Shown piece after piece: positions 12,230 through 24,600 of a stretch of DNA of 64,000 nucleotides. The position numbers and the translations under genes are program-made. The notes beneath the pieces are model-generated. The model did no database searches. It was not told the DNA's origin and saw only the letters and a list, made by a program, of their open reading frames with translations. The stretch is from Pholis gunnellus (lineage: Eukaryota > Chordata > Actinopteri > Perciformes > Pholidae). Each line of letters starts with the position of its first letter. Position 1 is the stretch's first letter. The stretch covers positions 5,647,133 to 5,711,132 of the forward strand of contig OU342804.1 in NCBI GenBank assembly GCA_910591455.2, written 5' to 3'.

Positions 12230-12415
12230 CACGTGTTCGCGAGGAGCTCCTCTTATAATGCGTCTATTTAAATAACGGATATTTCCAGGATGTCCTTTAA
12301 CGCAGCCTTAATTAGCCCCTGCTCCTCGTCACGTGCTGCAGTGCGACTCCCGACCCAATGAGAGAGCTTAATTGAAGGAAACACGGGTGGGTTGACGTCA
12401 TGACGTGATCACGTG
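12230..12415 (+). promoter_or_regulatory. ciart: Presumed ciart promoter: three CACGTG E-boxes and a CRE
   Basis: Perfect E-boxes (CACGTG) lie at 12230-12235, 12330-12335 and 12410-12415. A perfect CRE palindrome (TGACGTCA) lies at 12393-12400, followed directly by a half-site (TGACGTGA) that runs almost into the third E-box. A CCAAT box is at 12355-12359. CLOCK:BMAL1 binds CACGTG, and mammalian CIART is a known E-box-driven clock output, so this cluster fits the gene downstream. The transcription start was not located. Promoter activity is inferred from the motifs and from the position just upstream of the first exon. Confidence 0.6.
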
Positions 12416-12479
12416 TGTATTTTTTTTTAAAGTGCATCCCAACTGTTTTATTTATTTCTCCACGATAGTTTCCGTTTAT

Positions 12480-12520
12480 GCGTGTGTGTGTGTGTATGAG
12501 AGCGAGCGAGCGTTTCCTGC

Positions 12521-12556
<36 letters not shown>

Positions 12557-12763
12557 GTTTGTGTGTGTGAGGAGCTCCAGACTGGCGGCGGGTGGGGTTG
12601 TGGCCCCGCCTCTCTCGGACACGTTGCCCAGGGAGAGGCTGCACGCGCTGACTCCTGCGTCTGCTGCGTTCATGGTTTCACTCCATCATCCTCATCATCA
12701 TCATCAGTCGGCTCGGTCCATCAGCGCGTCTGCACCGGACGGGAAACACACGGTTCACTTCTG
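12480..12763 (+). other. ciart: ciart 5' untranslated exon (5' end uncertain)
   Basis: A GC-rich stretch ends in a strong donor, CTG|GTAAGT, with the intron starting at 12764. The matching acceptor is at 14921-14922, ahead of the exon with the main ATG. The exon contains (GT)n tracts (12481-12495 and about 12522-12570). It also holds an ATG at 12672 that opens an upstream reading frame running through the splice to a TGA at 14945-14947. The 5' limit is a guess. The exon is inferred from the splice site and CpG-rich context, with no transcript evidence. Confidence 0.5.
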
Positions 12764-12782
12764 GTAAGTGACGGTCTGCTGC

Positions 12783-12812
12783 TCACACACACGCACACAC
12801 ACACACACGTGC
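12783..12812. repeat. (CA)n microsatellite in ciart intron 1
   Basis: About 14 CA units with one CG interruption, 20 bp after the 5' UTR exon donor. Confidence 0.9.
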
Positions 12813-13292
12813 ACAACTCACCTGGGTTCCGTAAACAGTGTGTTATTATGAGGGTGAGGGTCGTTGCGCGGAGCTGAGAGGCTGCAGCGCGTAAAATTGA
12901 AAAGCCGAATTTTGTCCGAGTGTTGGCGGATTGAAACGCGACTCTGCACCGGGCTGAACGGGCAGCTCCGGTCCTCCGCTTCCAGCATTTCGTATTAACT
13001 AGCGCATGTTTCTGAATGTAGGCTACTCTGGTGGTGGGTTTTCTATGTTGAAGTTGAGAAAATAAACGCGTGGGTGAATCTACGCGTCACTTGGATCAGC
13101 AGCGCGTGTGTGCATGTGAACTGACAGGCGGGAGGGGGGACAGGTCCATGTGTTTTTTTTTTCTTACATAATGTTGGACAACCTGCCCAGTTGGAAGAGG
13201 CAGAGGGGGTTATTTAATCTATCGGCCATGAATATCCAGTCACTTCAGCGCGTTGTGCTCTGTATGCTGCCTGCAGCTGGATTCAGGCCACT

Positions 13293-13668
13293 TGTACTGG
13301 GTGTGTACTGGCTTCACTGGGTGTACTGGGTGTACTGTGTTTACTGGGTGTGTACTGGCTTCATTGGGTGTACTGGGTGTACTGTGTTTACTGGGTGTGT
13401 ACTGGCTTCACTGTGTTTACTGGGTGTACTGTGTTTACTGGGTGTGTACTGGCTTCATTGGGTGTACTGGGTGTACTGTGTTTACTGGGTGTGTACTGGC
13501 TTCATTGGGTGTACTGGCTTCACTGTGTTTACTGGGTGTACTGGGTGTGTACTAGGTTTACTGGGTGTGTACTGGGTGTGTATTAGGTTTACTAGGTGTG
13601 TACTGGGTTTACTGGTTGTGTACTGGGGGTGTACTAGGTGTACTGGGTGTGTACTGGGTGTACTGGGA
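13293..13668. repeat. TACTGGGTGTG minisatellite in ciart intron 1
   Basis: About 376 bp of tandem 'gtgtactggg', 'tgtactgtgtttactggg' and 'tgtgtactggcttcattggg' units, with a higher-order period near 100 bp. It creates an artefactual 174-codon frame rich in Val, Tyr, Trp and Cys, which is not a gene. Confidence 0.95.
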
Positions 13669-13943
13669 ATTTAAAACAATTGACTCCAGCTGACACCAGA
13701 GCAGTGGCAGCACATCTGCTTATTGTCAAGCCACCAAGTTCGTGAAGTTGTATGTTGATCCTCGTTTTATTAATAGCCTGCATGTGATGGTCTGAAACCA
13801 TTTTAATAACTGATTAAGATTTGTTTTCTCAGCCAACAGTCGACTGGTGCGAGCTACTTTAATATGAATATTTGTTTGTTTTCTATCACAGGAAACTGAA
13901 TGTTTGTGTATTTGGTTTGTAGCATGAACGTAAAAGACTTTTG

Positions 13944-14473
13944 ACCCCTAGGGGGTCAGCGGAAGTACTGCAGGGGGGTCGTGACATTTTTGGTTGACAA
14001 ATTTTCATATTTTTTTAATTTACCCCCCCAAACATGAATCTGTCCATTATTGTAATAGTCCACTATTGTATGCAAGATAACAGCTATGTTTGTTTATGGC
14101 AGTGGCACTAATAGGCCATCACTCATTTTCGTTTCCACATTTATGTTTAAAATAAAAACGTCAATTTGAATAGCTTGTATGCATGATTATCATGCAATTA
14201 ACAGACAATGTTGATATTGGTATCAGCTGAAGGTGTGTTTCTAAATGGCAGTGGCACGGCCCCCCTACTCACTGTACCTTCACGTTAAAATAAAAACATG
14301 AAGATATGAACCTGTGTATTATTTGAATAAAGAGGTATGTTTATACATGGCACTAGGCCCAGTTTAATATAAAACACAATTGTATAAAATATATATAGTC
14401 GGGGGTCCCTGCTCCATCTCTCTATCAGTTTGGGGGTCCTTGGCCTGACAAACGTTGAAGACCCCTGCTCTAG
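13944..14473. mobile_element. Non-autonomous transposon-like element in ciart intron 1
   Basis: Begins with 'gacccctagggggtcagcgg' and ends with 'aacgttgaagacccctgctc'. The inverted ends (GGGGTC/GACCCC) and the closing 'tttgggggtccttggcctga' resemble a widespread fish hAT-like repeat. No transposase frame is present. Confidence 0.5.
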
Positions 14474-14929
14474 AATATTAATGCATTTATTTTACAGAGC
14501 TCAAGGTTTAAACTAACCATCTAAAAGCCAAAGATGTTTCATTTAAATTTAAATTTTAAAAAAGGAGAAATTTAAGACATTTGACACGATTAAACCAGTG
14601 AAAATCTGTCATTTTTGTTTGATAAATCTAAATAGTTGAACTTTTTTCATATTTACAGACGGAGAGGACGTGACTGTCGCTGTCCTAAACTACATGTAGT
14701 TAAACCTTTGAACTAAAGAGCTTTAATGTTGTTTAAATCCTCTTATCCATCCCTGTCATATTTCTCTTTGTAAAGTTTAGGATCTACACTTGTGATTTAA
14801 ATAAAGTTCTGTACGTTTGAACAAAGTCAGTGGGGTTTAAAGAGGTTAAAATATTTATACAAAAATGTCACACACTTTAAAAAACCCGAAATCTCTCTTT
14901 TGTTGTGTGTGTGTGTGCTCAGGTCCGTG

Positions 14930-14947
14930 ATGCTCTCTGCTGGCTGA
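14930..14947 (+). other. Short upstream ORF (MLSAG) before the ciart start
   Basis: ATG at 14930 and TGA at 14945-14947, 15 nt before the main ATG at 14963. If the 5' UTR exon is spliced as proposed, the ATG at 12672 is in the same frame and ends at this same TGA, giving an upstream frame of about 38 codons. Such frames often reduce translation of the main product. Confidence 0.5.
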
Positions 14948-14962
14948 GCTTTTAGCTCCAAC

Positions 14963-17900
14963 ATGTCCACTTCAGACTCTGATTACTCCATCGACTGGCT
15001 CGCCAGCGATGAGGACGACGACGACGACGACAGCAGCCCGAAGAGATTAAGTCCTCAGCTCGCCGAGGAGTCGCCTCCACCATCATCATCATCCTTAAGG
15101 GAATCCCCTACGAGCTGCTTCCACTCCCAGAGGAAGAAGAGGAGGAGGAGTGACTCCCGCGACTGTAAAGATGGAGGCCGCCGTGGGGTCGACGCCGACT
15201 CTCCCGTCGGTCCGCTTCAGGGATTCACTCCGGTGAGCGAGCAGCTCTCTGCGGAGTCCAAGCGTCAGTCGAGTGGACTCTGTGAAAAGACTCCAGCAGA
15301 CTCTGAACATGAACTATTCTCACGGAAGGTGAGAGGTTTTTCTCTCTTCACAGTTTTCACTGAGCGGCTCTCGATCTTTAACACACACTTTACATCACTG
15401 AGCAGATTGTTTCGTTCCTTGTGTTTCCTTTAGTGGTGTTGACTCAGTTTCTTTTGGAAAATTGGCTAAACTTGACTTTATAACCGTAATTGTGCTTCGG
15501 TTACACTTAGTTTTTAGCGTTTACTATTATCCCTTCATTGTTCACCAAAAGTTATAAAATCTGGTTTCAAAGTAAATAAAAGTAAATAAACCATCATTCA
15601 AAAAAACTCCATTAAAAGTTCAGCTATCGAAAGTTTACTTTATAAAACAGAAGCATTAGCAGCAAAGTATGCTTCAAATATCAGAGAACGTACACAGAAC
15701 TGTGTCCTCCAGAGGTTTGTTGTTATTTATTTAGCATTATTAATATTATTAAAAATGACATTAACATGTCAAACTGGACCTATTTTAATAACTTAATTTA
15801 TAAAGCGATAATTCTTTTTCTCTCACATAAATTTAGTGGAGTAAAAATTATAATATTTGTTTCTGAAGTAAAACTAGTGTTTTTGAACAAGTAGCTCAAA
15901 TTGTAATTAAAGTTGACTTTTAAATGCTAAATCAACATTTCAATACGTTTTTCACATTCATTCTGTTTAAAGCTGCTAAAATCTGTGAAGTGATGACATG
16001 GTGTCAGTCTGTCGGTGCTGAACAGCATCGGGTATTTTGAGCGTTAGATTCCAGTCGTTCAAAAGTTCAAAAGTCAAAATGTATTAAAAAACAAAACGTG
16101 TTTTTATCCGACAAAATATTCGCTTCAATCCAAATGTGTTGTTGTTGAGCCTTTCAAAAACATTTTCACTTCTGCACTGACGAGTTCTACTCATTAAAGA
16201 AAGACGAGACACTCTGTCTTTTATTCTGATCAATCCTTTTTTTACCAATTCATTCAAAGGATTTAGTTTGAAGATTTGTTTTCTCGTTTTAGGGGTGATG
16301 ATGTCATAAAATATGACGACAGACATTCAAAGCTTCATTGAAACTTTGAATGTAAAGAAATTAACATTCGGTACAACGATGGAAGAGATCACTGTGATCA
16401 TTCACACTTCTTCACATCAAACGTACGTCCAGCTGACAGTGACGGGGTCTTTCCCCAAACTCTCTACAATGTTGGAAGCTCATTATTGTCTAAATTATAA
16501 TTTTATATTGTAAGATAAAAGATTGGAGGACAGGACAGAACCGGAGTGTCCACATACTTTTGGCCATATCCACCAGGTAGTTCCTGGACGTTTTAGGAAC
16601 TAAATCGGCTCCATATTGTCTGCTGCTGGTGGCTGCTGGGTAATCGCTCTCTGCAGTCTGCAGCTCAGTGCTTCATCTCAAAAAACACGTAGAAAAAAAT
16701 AAAAACCTTGTTTTTTATGTCACTGCGACGACGTTTACTGCCGCCTAGATCTACTGGTGCATGTTGTAATGAATGTAATGAAAGCAGCTTCTGTCTCCAG
16801 AGAAAACCATCTGCTGAGTGTTTGACGGTTATTTGTTTGTGCTTTTGAGACGCGAGACAATCGGAAAAATAGCTTTTTATCCTCTTTCAGATCAACGCCA
16901 CGCTCTCTCTTTGTTAACTCATTTTTAATGTTACCAAACACGGAGAAATGCTCTCCACTCGTCCTAAAAGTGCTGCTAAATCAATACGAGGACTTGGTTC
17001 GTTTATTTAGAGGTGCAACAGATCATAAAACTCTCGGATCACAGACCTAAAAAAGGAGCAAATCTAATTTTTAGATCCTCGATTATGTTTATTTGCCGCT
17101 GATACCAATTATTGATCATTGATAATCCATATTAACAGACACAGATCCCTTTGTTGTTTTGTTACATCAGCTGGTCTACAAGGATCCAGACTATATTTCT
17201 TTGTCATCGTCCCAAAAAATAATTCAACTCTCTGAAGTCAGTAAACCATCAAAAATACTAAATGTAATTTAGTAATTTATAGTGGTTTTTTTCTTCTTAA
17301 AAACACACAATTCAAATACTTAGGAAATATAATATTGTATTTATATTGATAAAAACATCTCATTATTTTTAATGTATTTTTAATGTGTTTAGAGCTCATG
17401 TTATGAAGTTAAACAGATCATAATTCATCTTTAATATCTATTTTATATTAACGTGAAAACATCTCCTTCAAATTACTGGATTTATTTATTTAATTTATTA
17501 GCAAAATTACATTTTACAGATTACATTGAACACATCATGATAAGGTTATAATGTACCTTCAGCCAGTACTCATATTCACTGAGCAGAGCCTGAAAGCATC
17601 ATGATGTAACTGAAGTGAACCTCCGTTGGTTAGCCGTTAGCGGTGCTGCTAACGTCACTAGCTCTCCTCTGATTGGTTGTTTACAATGAAACATGATCAG
17701 AGACTAGAAACACATGTTCTACTGAGTCAGTAAAACTTTATTTACACTCTGACGGTTAACGGTAAACCGTGGAATTGATCTGAGGTTGACGTGCGTGATG
17801 AACCTTGAGGGGGTCAGTACGATCATTGACCCACAGTGATCCGGTACACGAGTGTGTTTGACCAATCAGCAGCAGTCATCCCTGCAAACCAAACTCTGTA

Positions 17901-20900
17901 ACTTCCTGTACTTTTAGAAAGTGTCACCCCCTGACCAGGGCCTTTGTTGTAAAGGTGTAAAATGTCCCCAAAATGACCATTGACCCTGGTCCCTCAAAAG
18001 GTCCTGAGCGCAGAGGGCACAGACTGCAGGACGCATGTCCAGCAGTCTGTTTCAACAACTTGTGTTCTTGGAAATCAATAACAGAAATGTACGGAGCTGT
18101 GAGAAGAGCAGCTGCAGGGAGGCATCAAACGCTCGGCATGGTGCTATCAAACGGTGTAAGAGGATCCCCCGGTGCCGGTTTTCACGGTAGTCTCGGTGCT
18201 GCCGGGGTCTCACGTATCCGTCTTTGAGGCGAGCCACGTGTGAAGCTGTCGACTGCGATCAGTGTCTCCGTCAGCGGTTGATTGCGGCCTCATGTTGAAG
18301 CGCCTGTGGACGTTCACACCGACTAATGGCATCTAACGGGGGCGCTGGTAAACGGGTTATCAGCCACTTAGCCGTAAATCAATAAGTCCTGGACCAAATG
18401 AGAGATAGAAGAAATTCAGATACGCTGTAAATCATGCAGCCACACACGCACGCACGCACACACGCAGCAACACACACACACACACACTACTCATTAAATG
18501 AACTGAGGTCTTGGTGATTATGTCACTTATTTCAGGAGAAGCAATAAGCAGCTCTGTGCTTAGCTTAAGTAGCTATTAAAAAAGCACTTTAGTGGTGCAG
18601 CGCTGATAGCGTGGATGCTAACTCACTTATCTGTCCCACACAGTGCGCCGAGCTGCAGCGCTACATCCAGCCTCTGTCCTCCATCCTGCAGGGCCTGAGA
18701 TCAGGCAGGTACTCTGAACGTAAGTGTCTAATCCCAGCTTTCACCCTCCCTGCAGGTCTGTTAATGGACACGTTCTGTGCAGATCACGCTGCTAAAGATA
18801 GACTCTCCATGTGAGGATGGTTTGATGCAAAACAGTGAGGGGTGATTAGCAAAGCGTTTCCCTGGATGTTCTCCCGAATTAGACCCAGACAACATAAGAT
18901 ATTTAAACTTTGGGGTAAATATTGTCTGCTATTTGACGATCACCGGGAAATGTGATCCAGATATTTATGGATGAATCCTCGCGACTGTGGTAAAGCACCA
19001 CCATGATGTCTGTTTTGTCGTGACAGGATGCTTTACTATTATATATGTAAAGATATAGTGGAGTAATGTTTTAACCGTAGACTGTCGATAAGAAGTGGAC
19101 GTAGTCATCGTCACGTCTCTCATTGGTTTGTGGACTGATGATGTTTTGAAGCCTTGAGTTCTGCGATTTGGCCGTCGCCATCTTGGATTACGGCCGTCAC
19201 CATGGGTACATGCCAAGTCTCTTAATTGCATCCCTGTTTCCCTCATTTGGCTCATTTCCTTGCGTCTTAGTCCCTCCCACCAGGGATGCATGGAGAGACG
19301 CGAGGAAACCAATGCGAGGAGAGAGGAAACGAGGAAGCTCTTTCAACACATTTCAACACATGTTCACAATGTAGCATCATCAGGGACATCAGCGTCCCCT
19401 CAGGTTTATTAACGTCTCTCGCCCCATGACTCCATTCCTTAACTGAAAGATGAAAACCTTGCCTTGTCACAGAGGTATCGAACAACCGGGAGCCGGTTCT
19501 CACCGGGAACCCATTCTTAATCCGATACCGCCCCCTCTATCTCCCCCCTGCACATGTTAACTGAAGATGCTTAATATATCTCATAATTAGATACGGAATT
19601 CATTAGATAACGTTTTTGTCATGGAAAGCTTCTGATGCTGAATGGCATTATAATATTCCTTTGATTCAATAATTGATTCAGAAAATATTCATCTCTTAAT
19701 GAACGTGTGGTTCATTGAGATATAATTGAAACTGAATGTCCACAATAAAAGACTGAATATTACAGCTGCAGAACAAAACAAAGATCAAAGGCGTCACGAG
19801 TCATTTAATTTAACATCCTTTTAAAAGTGATTCAGAGATGAAAGACGGGAGCTCTGTCGTGCGAACAATGTCGGTGCGATACGAGCTTCAGAGCGGCTGT
19901 TTGCACTCAAATATGAGAGCGATGAAGTTTCTAAATACAGTCTGACACCACATCTCAATATGTACCGTAAGGGATCATCATCATAACATATTTTCACCTA
20001 AAATCACCAAAGCTATGATCCAATCTTCATTTTGTACATTTATTTTGTGTACTAAATCAAACCACTGCAGCAATGTGACGCTCATTTTTACCTCTATAGT
20101 AACATTTCTCTCTAGTTTTAAGCCTTCAATACAGCATGATGTCATGGTCCATTTAGAGTCAAACAGACCATGAACCAGGGGATGCTTTAGGGCGGGGCTT
20201 ACTGTGATTGACAGGTCGCTACCACGGCGTTGTTCCGTCCGTGTTTTCGTCTTCAAACTTGAACCCTTTCATAGTGTGTCTACACTTCATGAAAGTTAAC
20301 CGTAACCTTTTTACGTCATAAAGAAGTCATACTATTGTATCTCATTACGAATGTCATAAATGGTCGTAGTATAGCATGCTATTAAAAATGAAAAGACTTT
20401 AGGCTTAAAGTTTTATTATAATCTCCATATACGTACATTCATGACATTTCATCTGGAGATCTGAGCAGCACACCAGCGTGTGCACATGGACAGCAGGAAC
20501 ATTCAACCGGCAACATGTTGGTTAAAAACTCAAGCCTCTTTGTTCATCACAGGACAGGAAGTAGAGTAAAAAAGAAAGGATGTTGATCGATTCAGAGCTG
20601 TAGAGCCAAGTGCCCCCATGACGGACTTCTTCTTTTCTTACCGCAGGTCTCAGCAGTTTCCAGGAGAGCGTTGCAACGGACCGGATCCAGAGAATAATGG
20701 GGGTCCTGCAGAATCCAAACACGGGGTAAATAAATACCTTTTAGAAATACGACTCGTTCATCCTGATCAGATTAGGACATCGTGTCTACATGTCTGGTGA
20801 ACAACAGTTGGAGCACGAGTGGGCTGATTGAGTACAGTTAATAAAAAGACTCATTTATTCCTCCTGGACTCTGTACGGCCTCCAGTAACGTCACACACGT

Positions 20901-21527
20901 GAAGTATTCTGACTTCAGACTAAATACACAAACGTTACAGAGACGGTTTCCAGCTGTCGTCCGTCGACCGCTTTGACAATCACAGAAAACACAGAAAACC
21001 CGTTCTGTGGTTTACAGCTGACTGTATGAGCGCCGCACTGATGCATTTCATTCAGATAACAACAAATAGCAGTGAATTATATGTGAATTATATTCCGGTA
21101 AAGCGAAGCGCCTGTGAAGGTTTGATGTCTTTGACGCTGAGCTCTTTATTTAACGTTAAACATTGACAGTTACAAAAGAACAAGATGAAAAGTGTTTTGA
21201 TTCGTTCATACTTCTGTGTGGACGTGTTGGTGTCCAGCTGTCCTCCGAGAACATCTCTTCACTAATGATTTAACACATTTCATGAAAAGTCAGGAAAGTA
21301 TGTCATAAAAATGTTAAATTGGTAAAAGTATAGTAAAAAGTCATGGTTTAGTATGTCATCAAATATAATAAAAGTTATAATCTAATATGTCATCAAATAT
21401 AATAAAAGTTATAGTATATTATAAATATATAGTAAAAAGTTATAGTATATGTGATAAAAATATATTTGTATTAACACCTGGTGTTTTTATTGGACTGTAG
21501 TTTCACAGTACAGATGTTTATTGTAGT

Positions 21528-21609
<82 letters not shown>

Positions 21610-24600
21610 TGATGCTATGAGCGGTGGGCGGGGCCTCTGAGCTTACTGCTCTATTTATAGACTGTGAATGGAACGAGGTCCTTCTCCTGCTGCCACGTGT
21701 GTGTGTGTGTGTGTGTGTGGTCACATGTGGACCTGAACATGCTCTACTTGTCCTCCTCACACGTCATGTGACGCTTGTATGTTGCCGTCAGATAGCATCA
21801 CACAGACGGAGAGGAATGTGGATGTACTAAGATTAGCCCCCCCCCCCCAGCTTTCTATTTATTCAGTCTTTGTGCCGTTTCATGGCGTCCACCAATCAGA
21901 TGAAGCCCCTCAGGCAGCGGCTTTATGAGGCTTATGTAACGTCCGTTGGCGAGACGTCCGTAAGCCATCTGAGCTGCAGGGCTCCGCCTGTAATCTGCAG
22001 CTGGAAACTCCTCCAATGTCACGTTCATTCACCTGCTCACCAAGTACTCAGTACTTTTGACTTTACTGCATTCTTCACCGGGACATTTCAAAGTCACGTT
22101 TTTCTTTACTCCGTCAGACAGCTGCAGTTCGTTTTTGACTGTAAAGAGACAGATCGGATGTTTAGAAGTGTTTGTATGAGGTTCTTCTGCAGAGTCAGAG
22201 TTCATAGAAACACACACGTCAATGTTCTGCTGAGGACGTATTCTAGACTCCTGACAGAATCTATAGCAGTTTAAGTTTGAAGCTTTATTTAGTTTTCTCC
22301 TCTTTACCTTGATGTGAGACAGACCTTCGATCTCTGCACAGACACCAGACTTCATTCATAAAACACTGATTTAACCTCTCAGAACACAGTTTCCGCTCTA
22401 CCGCCGCCTCCATCTTTAGTGTGTTTGTTGTTTTGAAGAGTTCGTTCCGATTCACCAAAGTCGCACAATAACAGACAAAGTTACTGATTTAACAGTTTAT
22501 TATAGTTCAAATTGGCTCCACTTCAAACAGCGACAACCTAATGTTGAGCTACTTTAGAGCGGTTTGTTTTTACAGATTCATGTTAATACAAAATCCTCTA
22601 TAACTAATATGCTAAAGCAATGAACTGATACATTCTGATGTATTATTAGAAGTTCAAACATTTAAGTGATGAACACATTAAAGCATCAAAGATTAAAATC
22701 AATGTATTTATTTATTATTCTGCGTAATGAGGGCGTTAACGTTTTAGTTTTAGGAAAAAGATCAGAAGTACTTCAGAAATATGTACTTCACCCACATGAT
22801 TGTTTTTATAGAAGTTACTCTCCGCGTTGCCTTCAATTCCAGAAGGAAACTTTAGCTTTTCTCTCTCGTCTCCACGATGAAACCAGACTTTAAAAGTTTT
22901 CTTCAAGAATTCAAGATAATAAAAGACGACAATGAACCGAAGTACAAACGGTCATTTTGTGGGTGAAGCATTCCTTTAATTCATCTTTTACTTCCTGTGG
23001 CGTTTACAAAAAGTTACATTAACTTTAGTTTTCATCGTGTTCATGTTTTGGATTTGAAGTATTTTAAATCCCTCGTTTACGGACTCCGTCTTCTTCTTCT
23101 TCTCTCCCGTCTGTGTGCAACAAACAATGATTAGTTTCATCCATTGAATCCGTTTCCTCTATGACATGTAAAAATGGCTGCTGTGAGTCCTTGAGTCCTT
23201 TCCTTAACCCCCGTGTTTCCTCTCTCCCTCCCCTGCAGCGGACGCTTCCTCAGCTTCATACTGAAGATAGAAGAAATGCTTCACAGCTGGTTTCCTCACG
23301 TCAGATCAGAGCCGACGGACGACGGCGCTCCTGCTAAGAAGCAGAAGGTGAAGAAGTTCAAGATGAATGAAACCGTCGAGTAGCGATCGGTTGAGTCTTC
23401 AGTGCAGAATAACAGTTATGAACAACGCTATGAATCATAAAACAGATACATATGCAAGTTTAATTTCTTTGATCATTTATTTCACTAAACAAATGGAGGC
23501 TCCTGTTCAGCAGCGTGAAGTTCAACGTGTCTCCTCTTGTTGTCACATGACTGTTGGTCTCAGATGAGTCAATCATGACTTCATAGTTTCACAGTTTGTT
23601 TCTACACAATCTGGTTAAAGTGAACGCTTCATTAGAGGAGACATTTATAATGAGAACATGTAGAATATAATTGTTTTTGATGAAATATCACAATTCGTTT
23701 CGGTTTATTATAGAAGCGTTTGTCACATGTGGTGTGTTCAAGGACCATCGGAACGATGTAAATCTGACGATAAATATAGTATTTAGTCACGTTTAAAGAA
23801 AACATGCTTTTCCATCTTGCCGGCGGGTTTTTTGGGGTTCAGAGGGTTAAAGCAAAAACAATCCCAGGTTCTTAAAATGTGAAAATGTTCCTTTATTACA
23901 GGAAAACAGTTTTGAACTGTTGAAAATGTCCCAATGAGCTCTGAGAAGATTTCATAAAAGATCCTTTGAAGAATAAAATAAGCATCTTTTGGAGGCAGCC
24001 CTAAAACACATAAGAGTAAGATAACAACCCGGCACGCTGAAGGTAATCTGGTGATGACGGTCTCTGAGGAAGAGAAGCAGGTTATGTAACAGAACGATGT
24101 GTTTTTACTGGCGATGAGTTCATGGTTTCATAAGAGAAGAAGTCACACAATGAGGGGAAAACCAGAGCGGCCTCTCCACCATCTGTGGAGTAAAGTCACA
24201 TCCATCCAGAGTCTTTCAGAGTTTTCATCCCGTTTGTCTTCCACCAGGAATATAACTCTGTGGTTTTAATTTATTTTAAACGTTTGTTTAATTCGTTTGA
24301 ATTACTGCCATCTCAACGGGACCTACCTGGTTAGATAACGGTTCAATAATAATTATATTAATAATGATAATACGCACTTTAAAACAAAAACAATGTTGTT
24401 GCTTATCGTTGACAGTCACATAACATCGTGTAATATTTATTGTATGTACATTTATCTTTGCTTGCTTGTTTTAACTTCAGTCTTTTGTGAAAGGCTTGTT
24501 GCTAAACATCTTAACATTTAAACAATGGATTTACTTTTAATTGATTTAAAAGGGACAGTGTGTAGGATGTGGTGACATCTAGTGGTGGCCTCCGCTCACT

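Larger units (their letters stand above)
15329..18643 (+). other. ciart intron 2: two repeats, otherwise nothing
   Basis: Holds the repeat at 16050-16390 and the hAT-like element at 17020-17790 (separate entries), and a CA tract at about 18442-18487. No additional exon was recognised. Confidence 0.6.
20726..23238 (+). other. ciart intron 4: microsatellites and a foldback-element arm
   Basis: Contains a long (GT)n at 21528-21607, a shorter one at about 21698-21719, a C tract at about 21838-21849, and a single arm of the foldback repeat at 22140-22390. Nothing coding was found. Confidence 0.6.

Noticed and set aside
13150..13674. 174-codon frame rich in Val, Tyr, Trp and Cys
   Set aside because: It is the minisatellite read through; alternative frames give similar repeats.
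14963..15433. Single-exon 156-codon gene starting at 14963
   Set aside because: The frame after 15328 (VRGFSLFTVF...) is intron. A GTGAGA donor at 15329 and the in-phase next exon at 18644 show that it is spliced.
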